Positions 14,872-21,614 of a stretch of DNA of 64,000 bases are shown one piece after another. The DNA lies in contig NZ_AP018449.1 in the NCBI RefSeq assembly GCF_003966895.1, positions 2,931,501 through 2,995,500 of the forward strand, written 5' to 3'. A program made the translations under genes and the position numbers. The DNA is from Methylomusa anaerophila. GTDB taxonomy: Bacteria; Bacillota; Negativicutes; Sporomusales; Sporomusaceae. Within the stretch, counting starts at the first letter, position 1. Each line of letters opens with the position of its first letter. Under the pieces are notes generated by a model. The model saw nothing but the letters and a program-made list of their open reading frames with translations, was not told the DNA's origin and ran no database searches.

Positions 14872-16911
14872 ATGGGAAGACCACCTGCCTATATGCCGTT
14901 CGTAAAGGCAGCGCAATATTTATCCAACGTCCGGGCCGATCAGGATTTTAAAAGTGAATTATATAACGTTGTTGCCAATTTTTTTCAAGTAGACGTTGTT
15001 GCGGTAGCGGCCAAAAATCCGGACGGTAAAGTAACCTTTCATGATTGCCGGCAGGACAATGGGCGCGGCGCCGATATACTCCTGGAACCGGCAGTGGAGA
15101 AAAATGTGCTTGATGTTATGGATACCGGCTTGTTCAAGCAAGAGAAATTGACCGGACCGCCGGACATTACTTTATTTTTCATCCCGGTTGAAGTGGCGAA
15201 GAAAACAACGACAGTGTTGATTATCGGACATTACAATATGGATCCGCCGGAAATTAAGAGTCACTTGAATGAATATTTGGCAGTCGCCCGCTTGGCAGGC
15301 TCCGTTCAAAGCCGTATCATTTGTGAACGGGAGAACATTGAGCGCAAAAGCAATGAAAAATTTCGCCTGCTTTTCCATCGTTCGTGTGATCCCATTCTGC
15401 TATTGGATGAAGCCGGTTGTATTATCGAATGCAATGAGGCGTCTCTGCAAGCGCTGGGCGCGAAGTCCAAGGAACTGGTATATAGGAAGCTGCTTTCCAG
15501 CTTTGCCCCCAAGTACCAGCCTGACGGCCAGGTATCTTCGGTTAAGGAAACTCAACTTCTTAGCGAAGTAATTGAGACAGGTGATGTGCAGTTTGAGTGG
15601 TTAGTCCGGCGCCCCGACGGGACTGAAGTTATTGTGGACGCCAAACTAAGCACCGTGCTGATGGATGGCGCCAAGGTACAACTGGTCCATTGGCGGGATA
15701 TCACCGAACGTAAACTGTTTGAGGAAAAACTGAAATATTTGAATGCCGAGTTGGAAAACAAAATGCACGAGTTGCAGGACGTCAACGCGGCATTGGAAGA
15801 AGAAATCAGCGAACGGCAGGCAATGCAGGAAGCGCTTGGGCAATTGAACGTGCAACTGGATAATAGAGTGCAGGAGCGAACACGGGAACTGCAGGACATT
15901 AATGCAATGCTGGAAGAAGAAATTATGGAACGGCAGGCCGCCCAGGAAGCGCTGGGCAAAATGAATACCAACCTGGAAAATAAAGTAAAGGAGCGGACAC
16001 GGGAACTGCAGAACATTAATGCAATGCTGGAAGAAGAAATTATGGAACGGCAGGCTGCCCAGGAAGCTCTTGTCCGCAGCCGGGACTCACTTATAACCAG
16101 GGAGACGCAGCTGAGGCATTATGCGGCGGAACTGGTTAACACTAATAAAGAACTCAGGGATTTTGCCAATATCGTAGCTCATGATTTCCGGACACCCATG
16201 GTCAATCTTAAGGGGTTTTCCCAGGAGCTTGACCATTCTTTGGCTGATCTAAAACAAATTCTCAAAGATCAGGTATTGCATTTTCCGGAAAAATTCCGGC
16301 GCCAAGTGAACGAACTGCTGGACAGGGATGTACCTGAGGCGCTTACGTATATTCATTCTTCGGTGGACAGGCTGGACCGGATGGTTGCCGCCCTCTTACG
16401 ATTAGCCCGGTTGGGCAGACGCGAAATGATCTACCATGAAGTTGATATTGGCAAACTCATTAACACTGTCTTACAGTCTTTCTACCATCAAATCGAAAAG
16501 AAGAATATCCATATCGAGATTGGTCCCATGCCTCAGATTGAAACCGACCATCTGGCTATAGAGCAGATTATGGCCAATTTATTGGATAATGCCATAAAAT
16601 ATCTGGCATCCGACCGGCGGGGCGAAATCAGCGTAGCCTGCACTGATAACGGTAGTGAGTATATGTTCAGCGTAAAAGACAATGGCCGTGGTATTGCAGC
16701 CGCAGACCGGGAAAAAATTTTTGAGATTTTCCGGCGGTCAGGGACGCAGGACCTGCCCGGCGAAGGTATGGGCTTAGCCTATGTAAGGACTTTAATTCGG
16801 CACCTGGGCGGAAGGTTGTGGTGCGAATCTGAATTAGGCATCGGAACGAAAATGAACTTTACCGTGCCTAAATCCCCTTTTGTGCCATTGCCGGGATTCA
16901 GTTCGCAGTAA
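14872..16911 (+). CDS. Phytochrome-type sensor histidine kinase
   Basis: A 679-residue soluble sensor kinase. Seen: an N-terminal GAF-like region (about 1-155), a PAS domain (about 165-285), three coiled-coil repeats of about 40 residues each containing ELQDINAMLEEEI.ERQAAQEAL (about 285-410), a HisKA-like dimerisation domain with the phospho-acceptor in NIVAHDFRTPMVNLKGF (about 440), and a HATPase domain (NLLDNAIKYL, DNGRGIAA, GEGMGLAYV). There are no membrane segments, so it senses a cytoplasmic signal. It stands alone. Its kinase core is a close paralogue of the 26841 kinase, so it may signal to one of the Rcp1-like regulators there (inference). Confidence 0.92.
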   Translation: MGRPPAYMPFVKAAQYLSNVRADQDFKSELYNVVANFFQVDVVAVAAKNPDGKVTFHDCRQDNGRGADILLEPAVEKNVLDVMDTGLFKQEKLTGPPDITLFFIPVEVAKKTTTVLIIGHYNMDPPEIKSHLNEYLAVARLAGSVQSRIICERENIERKSNEKFRLLFHRSCDPILLLDEAGCIIECNEASLQALGAKSKELVYRKLLSSFAPKYQPDGQVSSVKETQLLSEVIETGDVQFEWLVRRPDGTEVIVDAKLSTVLMDGAKVQLVHWRDITERKLFEEKLKYLNAELENKMHELQDVNAALEEEISERQAMQEALGQLNVQLDNRVQERTRELQDINAMLEEEIMERQAAQEALGKMNTNLENKVKERTRELQNINAMLEEEIMERQAAQEALVRSRDSLITRETQLRHYAAELVNTNKELRDFANIVAHDFRTPMVNLKGFSQELDHSLADLKQILKDQVLHFPEKFRRQVNELLDRDVPEALTYIHSSVDRLDRMVAALLRLARLGRREMIYHEVDIGKLINTVLQSFYHQIEKKNIHIEIGPMPQIETDHLAIEQIMANLLDNAIKYLASDRRGEISVACTDNGSEYMFSVKDNGRGIAAADREKIFEIFRRSGTQDLPGEGMGLAYVRTLIRHLGGRLWCESELGIGTKMNFTVPKSPFVPLPGFSSQ

Positions 16912-16960
16912 GGTTTACCGGCTTTATGACAATAACCGATTTTTTCGTGGCAACGTGAAT

Positions 16961-17003
16961 AAAGGCAGATGAGAATGAAGAGTTCTCATCTGCCTTTTAA
17001 ATT
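16961..17003 (+). terminator. Terminator after the 14872 kinase
   Basis: AAAGGCAGATGAGAA, short loop, TTCTCATCTGCCTTTT followed by AAATTTGTTT. Confidence 0.88.
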
Positions 17004-17042
17004 TGTTTGTAACACTATTTTGCACAGTGTGGTCATTTAAGG

Positions 17043-17059
17043 TGTACCTGATAGGTACA
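17043..17059. promoter_or_regulatory. Upstream dyad (likely enhancer-binding site)
   Basis: TGTACCT, GAT, AGGTACA: a perfect 7-base inverted repeat about 53 bases upstream of the -24 element. It shares the TGTAC...GTAC pattern with the dyad upstream of the second sigma-54 promoter (19880-19893). Confidence 0.55.
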
Positions 17060-17110
17060 GTCATTGCGAGCGCAGCCTCGCCATGTATTGATTTTATAGG
17101 ATCCCTGCTT

Positions 17111-17127
17111 TGGCACGCATATTGCAT
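17111..17127 (+). promoter_or_regulatory. Sigma-54 (-24/-12) promoter
   Basis: TGGCACG, CATA, TTGCAT. This is a complete match to the consensus TGGCACG-N4-TTGCW, with GG and GC correctly spaced. It lies 94 bases before the ATG of the small gene at 17221. Confidence 0.9.
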
Positions 17128-17220
17128 ATATGTTCTGCAAGAGTGATTGATATCCACTAGCCTGTTAAGTTTGGCTGGCAGTACTTGCACTAATGCCAAT
17201 GAGAAAAAACTACCGAGGTG

Positions 17221-17394
17221 ATGAGTGTGAAAGATTTTGATGCCGGTTTTACACGAAGTCCGGAAGAAATAATAAAATTCAAATGCCTTATGCGAACACT
17301 TATATGGGCCCAGGAAAAAACGGGAAAGTCTTCTGCCGAAATTGTTAGCGTAATATTTCGCAAGGGTAAAATGGTGGTTGACAGGGCAATTTGA
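17221..17394 (+). CDS. Small protein (57 aa), unknown function
   Basis: I do not recognise this family. The frame encodes 57 residues starting MSVKDFDAGF. It has the helical segment SPEEIIKFKCLMRTLIWAQEK and ends KGKMVVDRAI. GAGGTG lies directly before the ATG at 17221; the GTG at 17227 (7 bases from it) may be the true start. It is the first frame after the sigma-54 promoter and about 107 bases before the twin ferredoxins, which supports it being real. It has one cysteine and no membrane segment or signal peptide. Confidence 0.6.
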   Translation: MSVKDFDAGFTRSPEEIIKFKCLMRTLIWAQEKTGKSSAEIVSVIFRKGKMVVDRAI

Positions 17395-17501
17395 TTGGCA
17401 AGGTTTCGGCAAGAGAGAGAGGTGGTCCTATAAAGACGGCAAGATGATTACAGCAGGACGTATATGACAAAAATTGAAAAAATAAAAGGAGATGAGCAAC
17501 A

Positions 17502-17675
17502 ATGGCTTATATCATTACCGACAAGTGCGACAAATTGGGAGTTTGTAAACCGGTTTGCCCGGTGGATGCCATTTCAGAAGGAGAAAGCAAGTTTGTCATT
17601 GATCCGGATCTGTGTACCGAATGCGGTGCCTGTGCCGAAGCTTGCCCTGCGTTTGCTATTGAACCACCTAAATAG
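17502..17675 (+). CDS. Small 2[4Fe-4S]-type ferredoxin, copy 1, one Cys missing
   Basis: A 57-residue electron carrier, MAYIITDKC... The second motif CTECGACAEACP is complete. The first reads CDKLGVCKPVCP: relative to the usual CxxCxxCxxxCP, the second cysteine is Leu. Cluster I therefore has three motif cysteines at most, so a [3Fe-4S] or otherwise altered cluster is possible. Ribosome binding site AAGGAGATGA precedes the ATG at 17502. It is 24 bases from a nearly identical copy, and both probably belong to the sigma-54 transcript. Substrate partners are unknown. Confidence 0.9.
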   Translation: MAYIITDKCDKLGVCKPVCPVDAISEGESKFVIDPDLCTECGACAEACPAFAIEPPK

Positions 17676-17699
17676 ACAGAAAAAAGGAGATGAATGATA

Positions 17700-17873
17700 A
17701 TGGCTTATATCATTACCGACAAGTGCGACAAATTGGGAGTCTGTAAACCGGTTTGCCCGGTGGACGCCATTTCACAAGGAGAAACCAAGTTTGTCATTGA
17801 TCCGGATCTGTGCACCGAATGCGGTGCCTGTGCCGAAGCTTGTCCCGCGTTTGCTATTGAACCACCTAAATAG
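17700..17873 (+). CDS. Small 2[4Fe-4S]-type ferredoxin, copy 2, one Cys missing
   Basis: Tandem duplicate of the preceding gene: 57 residues, differing at only about two positions (AISQGETK versus AISEGESK). It has the same complete second motif and the same Leu in place of the second cysteine of motif one, so the substitution predates the duplication or was kept by conversion. The start ATG at 17700 follows AAGGAGATGA. Downstream come two hairpins and then superoxide reductase. Confidence 0.9.
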   Translation: MAYIITDKCDKLGVCKPVCPVDAISQGETKFVIDPDLCTECGACAEACPAFAIEPPK

Positions 17874-17934
17874 GGCGATGGCGATGACAAAAGAACAGAT
17901 AATGATGTAGTGTACTCGTCGGCTAAAGCCGGAC

Positions 17935-18020
17935 ATTAACAGCTTCGGTGGGACTCTACCCCCGCCGAAGCTGTTAATATGGAACTCCCGGTGTGAGGCG
18001 ATACTTATAGAAGCGGGAGC
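17935..18020 (+). other. Two intercistronic hairpins
   Basis: TTAACAGCTTCGG with CCGAAGCTGTTAA, followed by CTCCCG with CGGGAG about 30 bases apart. There is no T-tract, so these look like processing or mRNA-stability elements between the ferredoxin pair and the superoxide reductase gene. Confidence 0.55.
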
Positions 18021-18063
18021 TCGCGGAACTGGCTGAAGCCGTAATAAAAAAAGGGGGATTACC

Positions 18064-18459
18064 GTGAAATTTGCCGAGATTATACAAAGCGCCGATTGGA
18101 AAACTGAGAAACACGTACCGGTGATTGAAGCGCCGGCGAAGGTCAAAGCGGGTGAAAAGTTTACTGTGGAAGTTACAGTTGGCAAAGAAATTGCCCATCC
18201 CAACACCACCGAACATCATATTCGCTGGATACGGCTCTATTTTAAGCCGGAGGACGGCAAATTTGCTTATGATGTGGCGCTATTTCAATTCGATGCTCAT
18301 GGAGAAGCGGTTGAAGGACCTAACAAAGGGCCGGCATATAGTGAACCTGCAGGCCACGCAGTGTTAAAGCTGAATGCCTCCGGTACGCTATTGGCAGCTT
18401 CATACTGTAATATTCACGGCGTATGGGAAGCAGCAAAGCCGATTAAAGTAGAGAGCTAA
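18064..18459 (+). CDS. Superoxide reductase (neelaredoxin type)
   Basis: Reduces superoxide to hydrogen peroxide in anaerobes without making O2. Seen: 131 residues with the Fe-binding motifs EKHVP (His), HPNTTEHHIRW (His residues) and CNIHGVW (Cys and His), the class II or neelaredoxin layout without an N-terminal desulforedoxin domain. The start is GTG at 18064, preceded by AGGGGGA. It lies 190 bases after the twin ferredoxins, which could donate electrons to it (inference), and shares the neighbourhood with WrbA, consistent with an oxygen-defence group. Confidence 0.93.
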   Translation: MKFAEIIQSADWKTEKHVPVIEAPAKVKAGEKFTVEVTVGKEIAHPNTTEHHIRWIRLYFKPEDGKFAYDVALFQFDAHGEAVEGPNKGPAYSEPAGHAVLKLNASGTLLAASYCNIHGVWEAAKPIKVES

Positions 18460-18503
18460 GTCCGCAAACTAAATTTCTTTTGTAAATGGAGGACAGTCTA
18501 AAA

Positions 18504-19121
18504 ATGAAGGTGTTAATCGCTTATTATTCCATGTACGGGCATATCCATCAAATGGCGGAAGCTGTCGCCGAGGGAGTGCGGGAAGTAACGGGGGCGGAGG
18601 CGATTTTGCGCCGCGTCCCGGAAACCTTGCCTCTCGAAGTTCTTGAAAAAATGGGGGCGGTGGAAGCGCAAAAATCATTTGCCCATATTCCGGTTTGCAC
18701 CCTGGAAGAGCTAGCCGCCGCCGATGCCATTATTTTCGGTACACCTACCCGGTTTGGCAACATGTGCGGCCAGATGCGGCAATTCTTGGATGCTACCGGT
18801 CAAATATGGATGCAGGGTTTACTTGTCGGTAAAGTAGGCAGCGTATTTGCCAGCAGCGCCACCCAGCATGGCGGACAAGAGTCTACGATACTGAGTTTTC
18901 ATATTACGCTTCTCCACCAAGGAATGATTATAGCCGGTTTGCCCTACACGTTCCAGGGTCAGATGACTATCGACGAAATTACGGGAGGTTCTCCTTACGG
19001 GGCAACAACCATTGCCGGCGGTCAAGGACAACGATCGCCAAGCAAAAATGAGCTGGCAGGAGCGCGTTTCCAGGGAAAATACGTGGCATCAATCGCTGCC
19101 AAACTTGTAAAGACGCATTAA
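18504..19121 (+). CDS. wrbA: WrbA-type NAD(P)H:quinone oxidoreductase
   Basis: Flavodoxin-fold FMN enzyme that reduces quinones by two electrons, avoiding semiquinone radicals. Seen: 205 residues, the FMN phosphate loop in [31 protein letters not shown] and the late GGSPYGATT segment. Start: the ATG at 18504 is placed by TGGAGGAC; an in-frame ATG at 18486 lies before it. The last two sense codons and the stop (ACGCATTAA) lie inside copy 2 of palindromic repeat family 1, so the native C-terminus may have been changed by the insertion. Confidence 0.93.
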   Translation: MKVLIAYYSMYGHIHQMAEAVAEGVREVTGAEAILRRVPETLPLEVLEKMGAVEAQKSFAHIPVCTLEELAAADAIIFGTPTRFGNMCGQMRQFLDATGQIWMQGLLVGKVGSVFASSATQHGGQESTILSFHITLLHQGMIIAGLPYTFQGQMTIDEITGGSPYGATTIAGGQGQRSPSKNELAGARFQGKYVASIAAKLVKTH

Positions 19122-19215
19122 AGAATTGAAATTATCCGGGTATTAGGAACGCTTCGGCGCTGTCGCTTAATCTCAGCTTATCCTAATACCCGGATATCAA
19201 TTCTTTAATGCGACA
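19114..19215. repeat. Palindromic repeat family 1, copy 2
   Basis: The better-preserved copy of the repeat at 11818. The left arm CGCATTAAAGAATTGA...TCCGGGTATTAGGA pairs with the right arm TCCTAATACCCGGATATCAATTCTTTAATGCG over more than 30 bases, giving a long hairpin with a loop of about 30 bases. It supplies the wrbA stop codon. Confidence 0.9.
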
Positions 19216-19443
19216 TTTATAGAGTGGGAGTCTCGGAATCGCTGGACCAGAACCGGAGGAGGATCCTATTCACAAACCCCCAACGCGAAATAAAGCCCAT
19301 AGAGCGACTTTTAGCTATGCGTTAAAACATTAACTAGACAGCAAAAATCGCGCTATGGGTTTCTTATAGCTCTTTACAGTGATTTTATGCGTTTAAAAAA
19401 AAATTTGTATCGTAGGCTATTTTATTGCCGCATAGGCGCTGAG
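19216..19443. other. Gap between repeat copy 2 and the 19444 gene
   Basis: About 230 bases with a hairpin at 19296-19365 and an AT-rich stretch. No coding frame seen. Confidence 0.5.
19296..19365 (+). terminator. Possible terminator with a large loop
   Basis: CCCATAGAGCGA and TCGCGCTATGGG pair at 11 of 12 positions around a 40-base loop, followed by TTTCTT. It may end the sigma-54 transcript (plus) or the 19444 gene (minus). Confidence 0.45.
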
Positions 19444-19773
19444 TTATTTAACAGACTTCAGTTGGTGAATGGTGGCTTCTTGCTGGAATAGACGGTTATT
19501 GAGTATGTTAAATTTAGCGTTTAGCTCTGATATATCTTCTTTTGTGGACGTCTTGCCGGTTAGCACATTAAGGTTGTGGCCGATATTATGAAGCTGGGCG
19601 TTAACTTCTTCGGAGTTATGGCGGAGTGCGTGAATAATGCGAGTGTTTTCTTGCTGCTGGCCTTCGATATTATTGACTGTAGTCTTTAGGTCGGATAGAT
19701 TGGATTCCATCCGGTCAAGGCGCTGGGTGATCTGCTTTTGGCCTTCCAGTATTTGCTTTAAAATTTCATCCAT
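19444..19773 (-). CDS. Coiled-coil hypothetical protein
   Basis: A 109-residue protein made almost wholly of heptad-like sequence (ILEGQKQITQRLDRMESN, LKTTVNNIEGQQQEN and so on), predicted to form a long coiled coil. There is no signal peptide, membrane segment or enzyme motif. Similar short proteins are common in Firmicutes with unknown function. The ATG complementary to 19771-19773 is preceded by AGAGAGG, 9 bases away. Confidence 0.75.
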   Translation of the reverse strand: MDEILKQILEGQKQITQRLDRMESNLSDLKTTVNNIEGQQQENTRIIHALRHNSEEVNAQLHNIGHNLNVLTGKTSTKEDISELNAKFNILNNRLFQQEATIHQLKSVK

Positions 19774-19879
19774 ACTCAAAAACCTCTCTTTTATGCTGTA
19801 AGACCATTTTACACCAGCGCGGGAAAAGTGGACAGTCCCGAACTATTGTTCGCTGCCTTGAGATAATGCCGATTACTCT

Positions 19880-19923
19880 GTACACATGTGTACTTTTTCG
19901 TTATACAGAAAAGTATACATAAC
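19880..19923. promoter_or_regulatory. Two dyads upstream of a sigma-54 promoter
   Basis: GTACACATGTGTAC (19880-19893) is a perfect 14-base palindrome. About 10 bases further on, TATAC-AGAAAA-GTATA (19902-19917) is a second dyad. Both lie 50-90 bases upstream of the -24 element at 19968, a normal place for an enhancer-binding protein. Confidence 0.6.
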
Positions 19924-19967
19924 TGGAACCGGCAGGATGCCCGGCGGATTTGCGGGATTCTAAGGTT

Positions 19968-19983
19968 TGGCACGTTTTTTGCG
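19968..19983 (+). promoter_or_regulatory. Sigma-54 (-24/-12) promoter of the glgC-like gene
   Basis: TGGCACG, TTTT, TTGCG: full agreement with the -24/-12 consensus and correct spacing. It lies about 85 bases before the ATG at 20068. Confidence 0.9.
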
Positions 19984-20067
19984 TTAACAAAGAATATATG
20001 TTCTTCAAAGAACAAGACAGCGGCAATAGCCCAATTCCACAAAATTCATTTTCAGGAGAGGTGTCAT

Positions 20068-21279
20068 ATGTCAATAAAAGAATGCATTGCCATGATCCTA
20101 GCGGGAGGTCAAGAAAGCCATCTGGCGGCGCTGACAACTGAGGTTCCCCAATCAGCCGTACCTTTTGGCGGCAGTTGCAGACTTATCGATTTTCCCCTGA
20201 GCAACTGTTATAATTCAGGCATTGATACTGTGGGAGTGCTAACCTCGCGGCAACCCTTTGAAATGAATGGGCCGATTGATTCACGTACGGCGCAAAGCTT
20301 GCCTCACGACCGCTTCAATATACATATGCTGCCGCCGGCCGGCATGGACGGGCTTTTCTCATATACAGGCACAGCCAATGCCCTATACGAAAATATTGAT
20401 TTTATCCAGCAGTTTTCCCCCGAATATATCCTTGTCCTAGCGGCAGACCATGTTTATCAGATGGACTACAGTTTGCTGATAAAATACCACAAAGAAAAAG
20501 GGGCCGATGCAACCATTGCCGTTATTGAAGTACCCTGGTCGGAAGCGCCGCGTTTTGGAATCATGACTACCCGGCTTGACGGCTCTGTCGCGGAGTTTAT
20601 CGAAAAACCGGTGCAGCCGAAAAGCAACCTTGCTTCAATGGGCGTCTATATATTTTCATGGTCCAAACTAAAGTATTATTTGGGGTTGGATGAAGCCAAT
20701 CCAAGCTCAAAACATGACTTCGGTAAAAATATTATCCCGGCCATGCTGAGTCAGGGAGAGCAAATATGCGCCTATCCTTTTAAAGGATACTGGAGAGACG
20801 TAGGGACGGTTAAAAGTTTATATGAAGCTCATATGGACCTATTATCAAGCCCACCTATTTTCAGGATTCAGAACATGAAATGGCCGATATATTCAACATT
20901 GAATGACTTGCCGTTGCCGGCCTCAATTATTAACCACAAGCGCAGGAAATCATTCATTGGTAAAAACTGCTGTATTCTGGGGGAGATAGATAAATCTATT
21001 ATATTTCCCGATACCTATATCGGGAATAAGGCCATAGTCAAAAATTCAGTCGTTATGCCCGGGGCGTACGTAGGCCCGGGTGCGTATGTTGAAAGCGCCA
21101 TAATAGGACCAGGCGCCGCAGTTGAGAATGGCTGCCCTGTACTCGGCGGGATTACGGAGGCCATTGCCGTCATTGGTCAAAATGCCGTCGCATCCTATAA
21201 CAAGAGTTCGGGTGTTAAACACGCCATCAATTTGGGCGAACCTAATTATAAGGGAGATTGGCTCCAAATGATTAAGTAA
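20068..21279 (+). CDS. GlgC-like ADP-glucose pyrophosphorylase, altered active site
   Basis: A 403-residue homologue of glucose-1-phosphate adenylyltransferase, the first committed step of glycogen synthesis. Seen: an N-terminal nucleotidyltransferase fold (ILAGGQESHLAALT, IDFPLSNCYNSGID, ILVLAADHVYQMDY, EFIEKP, YWRDVGT) and a C-terminal left-handed beta-helix. Unusually, the nucleotide loop normally read GGQGSRL is GGQESHL, and the KPAVPFGGKYR segment is QSAVPFGGSCR, so the catalytic Arg and a Lys are lost. It may be a regulatory (GlgD-like) or inactive subunit. It is driven by a sigma-54 promoter with upstream dyads. ATG preceded by GGAGAGG. Confidence 0.87.
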   Translation: MSIKECIAMILAGGQESHLAALTTEVPQSAVPFGGSCRLIDFPLSNCYNSGIDTVGVLTSRQPFEMNGPIDSRTAQSLPHDRFNIHMLPPAGMDGLFSYTGTANALYENIDFIQQFSPEYILVLAADHVYQMDYSLLIKYHKEKGADATIAVIEVPWSEAPRFGIMTTRLDGSVAEFIEKPVQPKSNLASMGVYIFSWSKLKYYLGLDEANPSSKHDFGKNIIPAMLSQGEQICAYPFKGYWRDVGTVKSLYEAHMDLLSSPPIFRIQNMKWPIYSTLNDLPLPASIINHKRRKSFIGKNCCILGEIDKSIIFPDTYIGNKAIVKNSVVMPGAYVGPGAYVESAIIGPGAAVENGCPVLGGITEAIAVIGQNAVASYNKSSGVKHAINLGEPNYKGDWLQMIK

Positions 21280-21321
21280 AGTAAAGACGGGGAGTGAAAT
21301 TAACTGCAGGAGGAACTCATT

Positions 21322-21441
21322 ATGGCTTTCAAAAAAGTATTGCTGGTGTATGACCGGTCGGGGGGCAGCGGGAAGGCAGCCGGAGTAATCGCGGTTAAGC
21401 CTGTGAAAGTCAAAAGGCTGGAGATATGGGTTGTAAAGTAA
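21322..21441 (+). pseudogene. 39-codon frame resembling the start of a UspA protein
   Basis: A short frame with an excellent ribosome binding site (CAGGAGGAA) and the ATG at 21322. It reads MAFKKVLLVYDRSGGSGKAA, much like the first beta strand and loop of universal stress proteins, then diverges and stops. It is probably a truncated uspA remnant still cotranscribed with the glgC-like gene, though a functional small protein cannot be excluded. Confidence 0.5.
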
Positions 21442-21460
21442 TTGAGTCAAAGAGAGACAC

Positions 21461-21487
21461 TGGCACCGGTATTTGGTGCCATTTTAT
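21461..21487 (+). terminator. Terminator of the glgC-like operon
   Basis: TGGCACC, GGTAT, TTGGTGCCA and TTTTAT. Confidence 0.75.
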
Positions 21488-21614
21488 CTGCCTGCGGCAC
21501 AAATCCGCCTTAAATCGCCAAACTATTGCAGGAACTGCCTTTGTCTCGTAGAATATGCAGATATTAAGCGAATAGAAAGGGTATTGGATAAATCACCGGG
21601 TAGAGGAGGTTATT

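Larger units (their letters stand above)
16912..17220. other. Intergenic region with terminator, UAS and sigma-54 promoter
   Basis: About 310 bases. It holds the kinase terminator (16961-17003), a TGTACCT-GAT-AGGTACA dyad (17043-17059) and a consensus sigma-54 promoter (17111-17127). A minus-strand open frame covers most of it but looks like a shadow. Confidence 0.75.

Noticed and set aside
16924-17412. A 162-codon minus-strand frame between the kinase and the ferredoxins
   Set aside because: It covers a terminator, a sigma-54 promoter and the small gene on the other strand. The residue mix is rich in His/Cys/Phe without pattern.
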